Positions 17,729 through 26,997 are shown, counted from the stretch's first letter. The stretch is DNA of 32,530 nt from Thermoplasma sp. Kam2015 (GCF_003205235.1 NZ_QJSM01000028.1:1-32530), one strand, 5' to 3'. The notes: a model not told the origin generated them from the letters alone. Numbers and translations are program-made.

Positions 17729-18748
17729 TCACTGAGGCTTAAACCTAAGCAGACCTGCCACTCCTCCAAATTTCTTTATCATCTGACCGGGATCATTGCT
17801 CACGCTCACTATATGTATCTTTGTTCCAAGAGATTCTGCAGTGCTTAGAATGGCGCGCCCCTCCTCTGTTCTGAAGATCTCGTCCGTCATTATAATATCG
17901 GAAAGCGCACCGGCTTCTAGGGCATTTTTTGTCAATTCTCTGCCATACACGGCCATATCCTTCTTAACTGCCCTTAGGAATTCATCAACGATCTCCTTGT
18001 CCCTTGATATGCGTTCTTCACTCATTATCCTCTTTCCGTCTGCAGATGTTATGAACTCGTACACGGATCCGGAGTCTGTTCTGTTGGAAGGAAAGCTACC
18101 TATTACCCTTATACCCTTTTCATTGCAATATCTGGCGAATCTATCCCTAGCGAATCCTGGCCCCAATACAATTATCCTATTCCTATAATTTTTAATTGCG
18201 TTAATTATCTCGTCAAAGTACGCGCTTTCGGAGTAAGCACTTTCAGCGTATTTGCCAGATCTTCCTGAAAATACGGTGCCTATCTGCTGTATTCCGTAGG
18301 GATGTATGATGAACACCTGTGCCTCGTCCTCGTCCATGGCCACGGCCGTATACACCGTTACATACTTTTCGTCTGTGGCTTCCTTCAGCAGGTCCATGTG
18401 CTGTTGATCCCATTCCTTCGTTATGGCTATCTCACTGTCAGTGGTTATTGTTATTGATTGATGCTTTCCCTTTGTATCTTCCGGCCCCTCGATCACTGTA
18501 CCCAGAACACGCAGCCTGTTGTCAAAGTCCTGGAATTCAATCTTTTCTACCTTCAGCTTTATGGTTATGGGTATCCGCTCTCGCTCCCTGGATCTCTGTA
18601 CATCTGCGGATTCCTCGACTCTTCTGAAGGTGATAGCAGAGACCACATCTCCCTCGGAAAGTATATTCCTTATGTACCAGAGGTCGTCAAGGCTCTCTAT
18701 GCGTACCCTGATCGTGCTATCTTTCAGATCCTCTTCAAGGATTCTCAT
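17729..18748 (-). CDS. pelA: Pelota homolog (aPelota), ribosome rescue factor
   Basis: Pelota recognises stalled ribosomes with an empty or blocked A site and, with ABCE1, splits them (no-go decay pathway). The 339-residue protein has the N-terminal Sm-like domain (1-130, beginning MRILEEDLKDSTIRVRIES). The central eRF1-like domain follows (about 130-255, with NRIIVLGPGFARDRFARY), then the C-terminal L7Ae-like domain (about 260-339). It lacks the GGQ motif of release factors, as expected. The upstream Mut7-C RNase gene ends 8 bases before the start, so the two are probably co-transcribed. Confidence 0.95.
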   Translation of the reverse strand: MRILEEDLKDSTIRVRIESLDDLWYIRNILSEGDVVSAITFRRVEESADVQRSRERERIPITIKLKVEKIEFQDFDNRLRVLGTVIEGPEDTKGKHQSITITTDSEIAITKEWDQQHMDLLKEATDEKYVTVYTAVAMDEDEAQVFIIHPYGIQQIGTVFSGRSGKYAESAYSESAYFDEIINAIKNYRNRIIVLGPGFARDRFARYCNEKGIRVIGSFPSNRTDSGSVYEFITSADGKRIMSEERISRDKEIVDEFLRAVKKDMAVYGRELTKNALEAGALSDIIMTDEIFRTEEGRAILSTAESLGTKIHIVSVSNDPGQMIKKFGGVAGLLRFKPQ

Positions 18749-18756
18749 CGCGCATC

Positions 18757-19230
18757 CTATCTCCGCTTGGGCCCTAGCTTCTCAATTCTCTTGTAAATTC
18801 TTCGGTAATGGCTCCCCTTCCAGTATATCTTGTGGCACTGCGTGCATACGTATACATCCCTGTGATTTTCAACGTAGGAGGGTACCTTTGTCGACAGTTT
18901 AACAAGTCTGCCGTTGCACACGGGGCATCTCATGAATCTATCTCTGGTCTTCGGAGAGAAGTGCATAGCGAAGTCCCTCAGCTGTTCGTCTATATCATCA
19001 TACGGTTCGAATATTGACATGGGATATTTCTGATACATTCCGTAATCTCTGGTTATGATTATCCTCCCCTCAGATCTGCTCCTCTCTATTATTTCATTAT
19101 CCGGGACGCTTCCTGCCGGATAGTAGACATCGTAACCCATCAACCTTATCCATCTTGCAAGTTTTCCCAGCATCTGATCGACTGTCAGCTTAATCTCACC
19201 ATCTTTCGATAAGATCGTTTTTAACACCAA
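18757..19230 (-). CDS. Mut7-C family RNase-like protein (PIN-type fold plus zinc ribbon)
   Basis: This protein matches the Mut7-C domain family, a PIN-like putative RNase. It has Asp18 in LTVDQMLGKLARWIRLMGYD, the acidic stretch IIITRD with Asp62, and a zinc ribbon with C102/C105 and C129/C132. The start is unclear. The frame opens at TTG 19230, overlapping ubiX by 35 bases. Homologs, however, usually begin only a few residues before the conserved Asp. GGTGA at the ubiX stop stands 7 bases before a CTG at 19188, and an ATT at 19194 would fit the alignment best. It is followed 8 bases later by pelota, which suggests a role in decay of stalled mRNAs or rRNA. That role is inferred from position only. 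Confidence 0.82.
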   Translation of the reverse strand: MVLKTILSKDGEIKLTVDQMLGKLARWIRLMGYDVYYPAGSVPDNEIIERSRSEGRIIITRDYGMYQKYPMSIFEPYDDIDEQLRDFAMHFSPKTRDRFMRCPVCNGRLVKLSTKVPSYVENHRDVYVCTQCHKIYWKGSHYRRIYKRIEKLGPKRR

Positions 19231-19738
19231 CCAGATCTAAAAGCCTTGAAACAACAAACGAGATCATATCATCCACCGATTTTGGATGGGTGTAGAATCC
19301 CGGGGATGCTATTGCCACTATAACACCGTTTTCAGAAAGGTATGTCATATTTCTGAGATCTATCGTGCTGAGCGGCATCTCGCGTGGTACTACTATCAGC
19401 CTGCGCCTCTCCTTCAAGGAGACAGCAGCTGCCCTGGTTATCAATGTGTCTGAGATGCCGGAAGCTATCTTTGATATTGTAGTTATGGAACATGGCACTA
19501 TGACCATTGAGTCAAATAAAAAACTCCCCGAACTTATGGGAGCTGAAAAGTCATCATCTTCATAATTGTGTGATGCGAGTGATCTTATACGATCCACATC
19601 AACATCAGATTCGTACTCTATAACCTTCTTAGCTGCATCTGATATAATCAGGTAGGTTTCCTGTCCTTTCAGATTCTCCAAAAATTTAACCGCATATGGT
19701 ATGCCGGACGCACCAGATATCCCAACGACTATCCTCAT
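19196..19738 (-). CDS. ubiX: UbiX-like flavin prenyltransferase
   Basis: UbiX-type enzymes attach a dimethylallyl group to FMN to make prenylated FMN, the cofactor of UbiD decarboxylases. The 180-residue protein starts with MRIVVGISGASGIPYAVKFL (FMN phosphate loop). It has PCSITTISKIASGISDTLITRAA with the flavin-contacting PCS, and RRLIVVPREMPLS with the conserved prenyl-phosphate-site residues. The length is typical. No ubiD is in the window. It opens the minus-strand cluster ubiX - Mut7-C - pelota. Confidence 0.92.
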   Translation of the reverse strand: MRIVVGISGASGIPYAVKFLENLKGQETYLIISDAAKKVIEYESDVDVDRIRSLASHNYEDDDFSAPISSGSFLFDSMVIVPCSITTISKIASGISDTLITRAAAVSLKERRRLIVVPREMPLSTIDLRNMTYLSENGVIVAIASPGFYTHPKSVDDMISFVVSRLLDLVGVKNDLIERW

Positions 19739-19750
19739 TCTTCTTTCTGA

Positions 19751-20296
19751 TTATTTTCTCCTATTAAAAACATAGTAGAGCACAAATATGGAGGCGAAAA
19801 GCACTATTATGACCCCAATACCAATATATTCTCCAGTATGGTTGATGACAGGTTTCGAGAAGGAGAACCCTGGATAGGCACCTGCATCTAGAGCTTGTAT
19901 ATTCGTATATCCTGGAATCTGAGATGGTTTATTCTCAATAGATTTGAAGGCCTTTGTCATGTTCTGAACACTTGGGAAGCCTATACCCGAAAGAGCAACT
20001 ACCAGCTCAAGCCCATATGGATTCAGGCCGGTATAGCTGAGATCGAACACAATAAGATCCTGAGTCGAGACGTTTATCCAGTTATAGGATACGTATGATT
20101 TGTTATCTATCACATCCGCAAAGAATGAGTTCCATTCTGCCTGCGTTATGCTGTAATGCGTAGACCCGTAATAGTAAGTTATGGACGGTAAAGAGGCGGG
20201 CGGCAGAGGAAGCGAAGGTGAACTGGCCAGTGATGCCGCAGGAAGTGATAGCAGAATCAACGCGAACAGCGCAGCTATGATCAGTTTGAATCTCAT
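19751..20296 (-). CDS. Secreted, membrane-anchored protein of unknown function
   Basis: This 181-residue protein has a clear signal peptide (about 1-24, hydrophobic, ending ASLAS). A Ser/Pro/Tyr-rich stretch follows, then a globular part with several N-glycosylation sequons (NKS, NVS, NMT, NHT). A C-terminal membrane helix (about 154-176) ends in NRRK. It should sit on the outer face of the membrane. No family is recognised. It has its own TATA box (TATTTAAA on the minus strand, 20320-20327), so it is probably transcribed separately from the larger surface protein upstream. Confidence 0.8.
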   Translation of the reverse strand: MRFKLIIAALFALILLSLPAASLASSPSLPLPPASLPSITYYYGSTHYSITQAEWNSFFADVIDNKSYVSYNWINVSTQDLIVFDLSYTGLNPYGLELVVALSGIGFPSVQNMTKAFKSIENKPSQIPGYTNIQALDAGAYPGFSFSKPVINHTGEYIGIGVIIVLFASIFVLYYVFNRRK

Positions 20297-20319
20297 TCAG
20301 GACGAGAATGAAAATATCA

Positions 20320-20327
20320 TTTAAATA
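20320..20327 (-). promoter_or_regulatory. TATA box of the 181-residue surface protein
   Basis: The minus strand reads TATTTAAA, centred 27 bases before the ATG at 20296. It lies just past the stop codon of the upstream gene. Confidence 0.5.
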
Positions 20328-20328
20328 T

Positions 20329-23300
20329 TTATCCGCCAGATCCCTTCCTTCCGATGACAAATTCCTCTCCGTCTGGATCCTGTTCAACTCTCAAGGATCC
20401 ATCGATCCTTTCCTTCTCGAGGACTTCCCTAAACTGCTTATTGCTGTATCTTCTTTTCCTTGCAAGCTTCCTGAGATCACTGACGCTTTTGCCATCTGAA
20501 TTCTCCATCATCTTCTTCAGGGAATCTAGGTCTTTGTTTCTGGTTATGAGGTACAGTGGATAGGCAATGGCAGAACCTGAAATCGAGAAGACTGCATATG
20601 ACGGGGAATAGAAATTGTAATGCAGCACCTTGCTCACGTTTCTGCCAGAAACGCTTACCATGACCGTGTTAAGACCGATTCGATTAGAAATATTCCTGCT
20701 GTAACCTCCTGCATACATAACTCCATTTACATACCAGGTTATGTTAAGATTCGATATATCATATCCTGAAATCCTCAGACGCATGCTTGATCTAATTAGT
20801 GAAATGTCATGCTGCAGAACTATGGATCGAATTTCCATGTAGGGGTATTCAGGGATTTTGTATATCATGTTGTTTGAATTTCCATACGCATCACTGCCAG
20901 AAACTTTGACGATGAAAATTCCATCAAATGGTATTCTGTAGATTGCGCTACCATTGGTGATGGCGCAGGACTGATTTCCAACTTTTATATGAACGCCCGT
21001 AAGATTCGATGGCTGAACGTTTATTATTAGATAGGCAATACCATCGATCGTAATGTTGGCAAACCTTGCATATATCACTGGCCTATAGAGTGATGCATGC
21101 ACGACCAGGGTGATCGTGCCATAATTGCCTGTCAGTGTGTAGTTATAGAAGGTGAAGGTATAGGTTCCGTAGCCAGGCAACAGTATATGATCTCCACTTA
21201 AGTTGGCTGATGTGACGATTCGATTGCCGTGGAATGGTATGCGCACCTCAGTCGTATTGGTGTATATGTCATAATTGTATGATGGTGGGACTGTGCTATT
21301 CTCATATATCGATATGGTCTCTGCCGCTTTCGTTCCGCTTCGCGATATGGCCTCAACTTCAATGCTGTAATTTCCACCTAAAACGAAATACGGTGATGAT
21401 GCATTGAACATCAGATGCGCCGTATCCAAGAACGAAAGAACCGCCACATCAATCCCCTCATGTATTATATAAACAAAGAGATCGGCAGTTATGTTGGACG
21501 AAACGTTGATCATCATGGTATTGTTCCTGGAGTTGCCGTAGAATGAGTAAAACCTGTTATGTGTATAATTTATGATCAACAACGGATGAAATGTTATGAC
21601 GTATATATGACCACTGAATACAGTCACGTTTCTACCAAAGTATGTTAGATACACCGTTAAATTGTTCTCGCCCTCTTTGGCTTGAAAAATGACGGTGCCG
21701 TTGCCTGATACGGTATTATTCGATCCGAAGACTGTGAATGTCCGGCAATCCGGCTTAATGGATATTGGTATAAGCGAAGTGTTGAAATATTCGCCATTGT
21801 AAATGTTTACTGAAAAATTCTGATCAGCGTATACATCGTAATTCAAGGAAAAATTGAACTCAAGGCCGAATCGATCCATTATCGTGATATTTATGACGTC
21901 TATACCCGTATAATTCAAAACAAACCAGGCATTTCCTGTATACGAGCTCTCATATCCATGGCTGTTTATGAAGATCGAAGATATCAGAGGATCGTTTTTT
22001 ATGTATAGAGAAACGTTTGTCCCGTATGCTGCATATGATCCATTTGGAACAGATGCGGTTATTGAAGGCTCATAATTATCCACAAAGACAGTCGTTCTAT
22101 AGCCATATTTGAAGCCGACGGAATTGTTCAGGCCCAAGCAAATATCATTTGTACCGTTATCCAGCAATCGGCTGTCTACGAGAAAGTCAGATTCATCGTA
22201 TGCTCTATCAGTGACGTTTCCTATTTTCAATACGGCTGAATATGGATATGCCGAATATACTGTGAAATTCAGCCATGAATTCAGATGCATGTACGGAATG
22301 CGATGGAACAGAACAGACATGCTCCCATTCACGGGCATAACCACATTTCGGTAAAGTAAAAATAGCCTGCCGCTGGATCCAATCACAATTGCGCTCGAAT
22401 TGAAAGCCGAAGCGTAATCTATATGATAAGTGAGGTTAAGGCTGGTATTTCCGATGATGACCTCATGATCCCCATAATAAAGGTAGTTTGACACATTGTA
22501 GATGCCGTATATGAGATGATCGCCATATATGCCTACATTGCTGTGATCTCCGTATGCGATGAACGATATACCATCTGAAACGTCTAAGTATGGATATGTC
22601 GTATTGCTGAATCCACGCATTACGGTAGAATCGTTATCAATACTGTAGATTATCTGGTCTCTCTCTGTATCGTTGTAAAAAATCAGGGATCTGATCTCCC
22701 GATCGTAATACTCAAAGGTTCCGCAGGTCATATGATCAAGATCGCCACTTGCAAGAAAATACAGATATGTGCTGGAATTTCTGTGCAGAATCAGCATCTT
22801 TCCATTCGAATAGGCTAGATAGCCAGTTAGGTTTTGACGTATCGCCTGGATGCTGATGTCCGTAAAATTGGAGGCATCTATGCTGAACAGTTTAGTTTCA
22901 TTCCGGAAAACAGAGAGAACATAGATTATTCCGTCGTATGCAGAATACGTGTAATAGGAAGAGTTAAAGTTCACTATGGGGTATGACGTATCATTGACAT
23001 AGTTCGAGACGCGTACACCGGAATCGTCTATACCTATGACGGCATTTTCAGGATAGTCGAGATAGTATACAGTATCATTGACGTAGGGAATATCCGTATC
23101 ATAGGTTCTGTACAGAGACCCGTCCTGAGTCATCATAGCTGGGTAGCGAACCACCGAAATATTGTATAACGTGAGATTTACAGCTGTTGAACCTATGAGG
23201 AGATCGGTCTGTCCCGGTGGAATGGAAGCGTTGAAGACCAACGGCATATTGAAGCTGCCGTCAGTCGTGTTAAGGAACACCAGCGTTCTGCCATGGAAAA

Positions 23301-23790
23301 AGGCGATCTTCATGGTGTACCAGATGTTTACAGAAACTGTTGTCCCCGTCCTCATGTCACTGGGAGAGTCAATCTGAAGATTCTGTGAGTTGGAAAAGCT
23401 GAATGCGATTTCAGAACCATTTGAATTCAATATGAAATCGTTGATCTCCGCACCGCCAACATTGTTTTCCGAGTAATTGAATTCGAGTACTATGGCCTCA
23501 TCTGTACCCCTCATGAACGATACGTTCAGATACGTTCCATTTTCAGATTGCCCAGCATAGTATGGATTCAGAGACAGTATATTCAACCCGATGCTGCCAT
23601 CGATATCTTTGATGCCTATGTCTGTCTTAGACACAGGATTGACAATGCTAAATGAGAAATTCGTATTATTTGCGGGAAATGTTCCAACCTGCATGGAACC
23701 GAAATTGTAATAGTATTCCCCCGCACTGAGTGCTGCGAATAATGGTACTACTACTATTAAAATTATTATAATTGTTATTATTCTGTTCAT
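20329..23790 (-). CDS. Large surface protein with a cytoplasmic tail (1153 residues)
   Basis: This 1153-residue protein has a signal peptide (about 1-22), a very large extracytoplasmic part full of NxS/NxT sequons, one membrane helix (about 1062-1083) and a cytoplasmic tail of about 70 residues. The first 220 residues look like a laminin-G/lectin-type beta sandwich. The next 300 or so have repeated short strands as in a beta-propeller. The remainder suggests Ig-like repeats. These fold guesses come from strand patterns only. The tail (from RNKDLDSLKK) is strongly charged, with SVSDLRKLARKRRYSNKQF then an FREVLEKERIDGSLRV strand region, which could be a winged helix. It may be a glycosylated envelope protein or receptor. 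The gene is divergent from GAPDH. Confidence 0.85.
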   Translation of the reverse strand: MNRIITIIIILIVVVPLFAALSAGEYYYNFGSMQVGTFPANNTNFSFSIVNPVSKTDIGIKDIDGSIGLNILSLNPYYAGQSENGTYLNVSFMRGTDEAIVLEFNYSENNVGGAEINDFILNSNGSEIAFSFSNSQNLQIDSPSDMRTGTTVSVNIWYTMKIAFFHGRTLVFLNTTDGSFNMPLVFNASIPPGQTDLLIGSTAVNLTLYNISVVRYPAMMTQDGSLYRTYDTDIPYVNDTVYYLDYPENAVIGIDDSGVRVSNYVNDTSYPIVNFNSSYYTYSAYDGIIYVLSVFRNETKLFSIDASNFTDISIQAIRQNLTGYLAYSNGKMLILHRNSSTYLYFLASGDLDHMTCGTFEYYDREIRSLIFYNDTERDQIIYSIDNDSTVMRGFSNTTYPYLDVSDGISFIAYGDHSNVGIYGDHLIYGIYNVSNYLYYGDHEVIIGNTSLNLTYHIDYASAFNSSAIVIGSSGRLFLLYRNVVMPVNGSMSVLFHRIPYMHLNSWLNFTVYSAYPYSAVLKIGNVTDRAYDESDFLVDSRLLDNGTNDICLGLNNSVGFKYGYRTTVFVDNYEPSITASVPNGSYAAYGTNVSLYIKNDPLISSIFINSHGYESSYTGNAWFVLNYTGIDVINITIMDRFGLEFNFSLNYDVYADQNFSVNIYNGEYFNTSLIPISIKPDCRTFTVFGSNNTVSGNGTVIFQAKEGENNLTVYLTYFGRNVTVFSGHIYVITFHPLLIINYTHNRFYSFYGNSRNNTMMINVSSNITADLFVYIIHEGIDVAVLSFLDTAHLMFNASSPYFVLGGNYSIEVEAISRSGTKAAETISIYENSTVPPSYNYDIYTNTTEVRIPFHGNRIVTSANLSGDHILLPGYGTYTFTFYNYTLTGNYGTITLVVHASLYRPVIYARFANITIDGIAYLIINVQPSNLTGVHIKVGNQSCAITNGSAIYRIPFDGIFIVKVSGSDAYGNSNNMIYKIPEYPYMEIRSIVLQHDISLIRSSMRLRISGYDISNLNITWYVNGVMYAGGYSRNISNRIGLNTVMVSVSGRNVSKVLHYNFYSPSYAVFSISGSAIAYPLYLITRNKDLDSLKKMMENSDGKSVSDLRKLARKRRYSNKQFREVLEKERIDGSLRVEQDPDGEEFVIGRKGSGG

Positions 23791-23913
23791 ATGACCATAA
23801 ATTTAACTAATATAATAATTATACTTTTACCGTATATATCATTATGACCACAAAAACACATGACGATATCACAGCAAACCTCGAAAAACTAAGGCTGCAA
23901 TCAATATAGATAG

Positions 23914-23922
23914 ATTTATATT
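23914..23922 (+). promoter_or_regulatory. TATA box of the GAPDH-radA operon
   Basis: ATTTATATT is centred 27 bases before the ATG at 23945. It argues for that ATG over the upstream in-frame TTG (23921) and for a leaderless message. Confidence 0.6.
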
Positions 23923-23944
23923 GCAATATAACTTACAAACTCGA

Positions 23945-24961
23945 ATGATCAGAGTAGGTATTAACGGATATGGTACAATAGGCAGGAGAGTGGCCAGAGC
24001 TGTTTCACTGCAGGACGATATGATAGTCACGGGCATCGTCAAGACAAAGCCGGACTACGTTAGCATGGTTGCATCAAGAGATTTCAAGATATTTGTACCT
24101 GACAGAACCTATGAAAAGGCATTCATAGATGCGGGAATTAAGGTTGCAGGCACGCTCGAGAATCTTATGGATGATTCGGAAGTCATAGTAGATGCGACCC
24201 CAGAAGGTCAGGGAGAAAAAAATAAGGATTTGTATGTGAAAAGGAAGATCAAGGCCGTATTCGAAGGGGGCGAGGATCCGGAGATAGCTGAGTCAAGTTT
24301 CAATGCCTATTCAAACTATGATGATGCAAGATCAAAGGATTACGTCAGAGTTGTATCATGCAATACCACAGCACTTGCAAGAACGCTGCATCCTCTTCGT
24401 GAGAGATTCGGCATAAAATTTGTGGATGCGACCATAGTGAGAAGGGCCACGGACCCGAATGACAGCAAAAAGGGACCCATTAATGCCGTGGAGCCGAGCC
24501 TCTCAATACCCTCACATCATGCACCAGACCTCAAGACGGTCATGAACGGACTCAATGTCAGCACGATCGCCATAAAGGCTCCAACTACGTTGATGCACGT
24601 TCATGCCGTGAGGGTAGAGCTGGAGAAGGCCATTTCGAAGAACGACGTTATCGATGCATGGAAGGGCTACAAGCGTATAATGGAGGTTGGAAAGAACAGC
24701 GGTATCACATCAACAGGACAGATGATGGATCTTGCGAGGGAGTTCGGAAGGGATCGTTCTGATCTCTATGAAATAGCTGTATGGACTCAGAGCGTGTCCG
24801 TGGGCGGTAACCATGTCTCTTATATTCAGGCGGTACATCAGGAGAGTGACGTGGTTCCAGAAAATGTTGACGCCATCAGATCCATGTTCGAGATCGCCGA
24901 CAGGGACAAATCGATCTCGATGACCGATGGCAGATTGAAGATTGAGAAAAGGGTGTTTTAA
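23945..24961 (+). CDS. gap: Archaeal glyceraldehyde-3-phosphate dehydrogenase (phosphorylating, type II)
   Basis: This enzyme interconverts glyceraldehyde 3-phosphate and 1,3-bisphosphoglycerate with NAD(P). From the ATG at 23945 it has 338 residues. It has the dinucleotide-binding [13 protein letters not shown] (6-18) and the catalytic Cys139 in [11 protein letters not shown], the archaeal form of the SCNTT motif. HAVRVELE and the C-terminal [29 protein letters not shown] region also fit the archaeal class. A TTG 24 bases upstream is in frame, but the TATA box and the family N-terminus favour 23945. The stop overlaps the radA start (TAATG), so the two genes are coupled. Confidence 0.96.
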   Translation: MIRVGINGYGTIGRRVARAVSLQDDMIVTGIVKTKPDYVSMVASRDFKIFVPDRTYEKAFIDAGIKVAGTLENLMDDSEVIVDATPEGQGEKNKDLYVKRKIKAVFEGGEDPEIAESSFNAYSNYDDARSKDYVRVVSCNTTALARTLHPLRERFGIKFVDATIVRRATDPNDSKKGPINAVEPSLSIPSHHAPDLKTVMNGLNVSTIAIKAPTTLMHVHAVRVELEKAISKNDVIDAWKGYKRIMEVGKNSGITSTGQMMDLAREFGRDRSDLYEIAVWTQSVSVGGNHVSYIQAVHQESDVVPENVDAIRSMFEIADRDKSISMTDGRLKIEKRVF

Positions 24962-25929
24962 TGGAAAGTAATGAGGAGAATAAGGAAAAGAAGACCATAG
25001 AGGATCTTCCAGGTGTTGGAGAAGCGACGGCTGAAAAGCTGAGGGAAAATGGATACGACGATATAATGGCAATAGCCGTAGCCTCCCCAAAAGATCTGTC
25101 GGACGTCACCGGGATAGGCGAGGGCGCCGCAGCGAAGATAATTGCGGCGGCAAGGAAATTTGCAGATATCGGAAATTTCGAAACCGGCGAAGAGATACTT
25201 GAGAGGAGAAAGAGCATACAGAAACTCACAACGGGCAGCAAGAACCTCGACGATCTGCTCGGCGGTGGCTTGGAGACTCAGGCCATAACAGAATTCTTCG
25301 GGGAATTTGGATCTGGAAAGACCCAGATAATGCATCAGCTAGCCGTAAACTGCACACTTCCTAAGGAAAAGGGAGGCTTCGACAGCGACGTCATGATGAT
25401 AGATACCGAAAACACGTTCAGACCGGAGCGAATAATCCAGATGGCAAAGAGCAAGGGTGCGGATCCGGATGAAACCCTCAAGAGAATACATGTGGCAAGG
25501 GCCTACAATTCCCATCATCAGATACTTCTCGCTGAGAAGGCGCAGGACACGGCCAAGGAGTTCAACATAAAGCTGCTGATAGTGGATTCACTCACGGCAC
25601 ACTTCAGATCCGAGTATGTGGGACGTGGTTCTCTGGCAGAGAGGCAGCAGCTGCTCAATAAGCATATGCACGATCTGCTGAGGTTCGGAACCATATACAA
25701 CGCGGTTATAGCGGTTACGAATCAGGTTTCCGCCAGGCCTGACGTCTTCTTTGGTGATCCTATGGCGCCCATAGGTGGAAACATAGTGGGCCATACCGCG
25801 ACCTTCAGGATATATCTGAGAAAGAGCAAGGGAGGGAAGAGGATAGCAAGACTCATAGATTCGCCATATCTGCCTGAAGGAGAGACGGTGATACAGATCA
25901 GCGAAGATGGGGTGAGCGATGGTACGTGA
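24961..25929 (+). CDS. radA: DNA repair and recombination protein RadA
   Basis: RadA is the archaeal RecA/Rad51 recombinase that forms filaments on single-stranded DNA and drives strand exchange. The 322-residue protein has the N-terminal helix-hairpin-helix domain (about 10-70, [15 protein letters not shown] and [13 protein letters not shown]). The ATPase core has Walker A GEFGSGKT (114-121), Walker B LLIVDSL, and the L2 region around [13 protein letters not shown]. No intein interrupts it. Its ATG overlaps the GAPDH stop codon. A decayed TnpB copy begins about 30 bases downstream on the opposite strand. Confidence 0.98.
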   Translation: MESNEENKEKKTIEDLPGVGEATAEKLRENGYDDIMAIAVASPKDLSDVTGIGEGAAAKIIAAARKFADIGNFETGEEILERRKSIQKLTTGSKNLDDLLGGGLETQAITEFFGEFGSGKTQIMHQLAVNCTLPKEKGGFDSDVMMIDTENTFRPERIIQMAKSKGADPDETLKRIHVARAYNSHHQILLAEKAQDTAKEFNIKLLIVDSLTAHFRSEYVGRGSLAERQQLLNKHMHDLLRFGTIYNAVIAVTNQVSARPDVFFGDPMAPIGGNIVGHTATFRIYLRKSKGGKRIARLIDSPYLPEGETVIQISEDGVSDGT

Positions 25930-25955
25930 TCTCCTCCTGCTTCATTTTTATAGGT

Positions 25956-26095
25956 TTGTGAGCTACTCCTAAGCTAAAGCATCGGGGCTTCCCTTCATTG
26001 AAGAGACCTCTGCCTCTCCGAACATCCGTACAAGCCCGATGTTGCGATCTCCACAGGCGTGTATTCGGATCGCACCGATCCTACTTTTATAACTC
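25956..26095 (-). ncRNA. Putative omega-RNA scaffold and right end of the decayed TnpB copy
   Basis: On the minus strand this segment matches bases 561-698 at the window start. The hairpin GAAGC-CCCGAT-GCTTT is kept (one G-C pair has become G-U), as is the terminal GCTCACAA, ending at 25956. Similarity then stops. The larger hairpin of copy 1 is replaced by a different sequence. Transcription through it would run into the 3' flank and then antisense to the end of radA. Whether it is still expressed cannot be told. Confidence 0.45.
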
Positions 26096-26355
26096 CAATC
26101 TTCCTTATGTTCTTGGTGGCATTCAGATCCCTGTCGATCGTTAATCCGCACACATTGCAATGATATATGCGATCTGATAACTTCAGATCATGCTTTATGT
26201 TACCGCATGATGAACATATCTTAGATGATGGATCTAACCTTCCTATCTCTATTATATTCTTTCCATATTTTTCCACTTTCCATTTCAGTTTCTGCTTTAT
26301 GCCACGATGCTCCGATCATGGAAGGCGACCGGTTTCCACACATCGCTGCCCAAGT
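25995..26355 (-). pseudogene. tnpB: TnpB remnant (C-terminal part, frameshifted)
   Basis: The last 93 or so codons are open from a GTG at 26276 and match the TnpB at the window start closely. They include the zinc finger (CSSCG ... CNVCG) and the third RuvC motif DRDLNATKNI. Upstream the homology continues but out of frame. ASWH and the AAGCAGAAACTG match are separated by what looks like a 5-base loss, and ATGT-T-GAAACC (near 26330-26342) matches the copy 1 region after NVSGM. Stops and indels show this is a decayed copy; the first two RuvC motifs are not recognisable. It fills the space between radA and the macro-domain gene. Confidence 0.75.
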
Positions 26356-26384
26356 ATCATTATCCGATCAAATTCCATGGATCA

Positions 26385-26963
26385 TCATTCATTTCCCCTG
26401 TATATGCCGTATTCTTTCAGTATCCTTAGAAATTCCTGTGCGTTCTTTTCAGTGTAGAATACAAATCTTATAACGTACCCTTCCTTTTTTTCTCTCAGGA
26501 AGGAGAGAACGGTCTCAAGTGCTATTCTCTCTGCACGATCGAATGGAAACCCGTAAATGCCCGTGCTTATCGCCGGAAAGGCTACGTCATGTATGCCGTT
26601 CTCCGCAGAAAGTTCAAGCGAGTTTCTGTAGGCACTGGCAAGCGTCTCATCCTCATTATCATGTCCTCCCCTCCAGATTGGTCCAACCGTATGTATCACA
26701 TACTTCGATCTCAGCCTGTAACCTCTCGTCATAACAGCTTTGCCAGCCGGGAGCCCATCTGCATATCTCTCCATCCTTATCCTTGCGAGCTCCTGGTCCA
26801 TTTCTGGCCCAGCTGCTGCATGTATGGCCCCATCAACACCACCGCCACCCATCAGCGATGAGTTGGCTGCGTTGACTATGGCTTCGGCATCAGATTCCGT
26901 TATATCCCCTATCTCGATAACAATCTGGCTATTCCCATAGGGAATAGAGAGGATACGTCTCAT
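26385..26963 (-). CDS. Macro domain protein (ADP-ribose binding / deacetylating type)
   Basis: This 192-residue protein (from the ATG at 26963; a GTG two codons earlier is also possible) is a stand-alone macro domain. It has GDITESDAEAIVNAANSSLMGGGGVDGAIHAAAG, where the Asn and Gly residues form the ADP-ribose pocket. IHTVGPIWRGG and AFPAISTGIYGFPFDRAERIA complete the signature. These residues resemble the MacroD/YmdB class that hydrolyses O-acetyl-ADP-ribose or ADP-ribosyl-protein bonds. It is divergent from the HTH-ACT regulator. The TnpB remnant lies directly after its stop. Confidence 0.93.
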   Translation of the reverse strand: MRRILSIPYGNSQIVIEIGDITESDAEAIVNAANSSLMGGGGVDGAIHAAAGPEMDQELARIRMERYADGLPAGKAVMTRGYRLRSKYVIHTVGPIWRGGHDNEDETLASAYRNSLELSAENGIHDVAFPAISTGIYGFPFDRAERIALETVLSFLREKKEGYVIRFVFYTEKNAQEFLRILKEYGIYRGNE

Positions 26964-26997
26964 GATCACAGCTATACTAACCTATGAAAAAATCCTT

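Noticed and set aside
20329-23790. S-layer gene assignment for the large surface protein
   Set aside because: Thermoplasma is known to lack an S-layer, and the protein has a long cytoplasmic tail unlike S-layer proteins.
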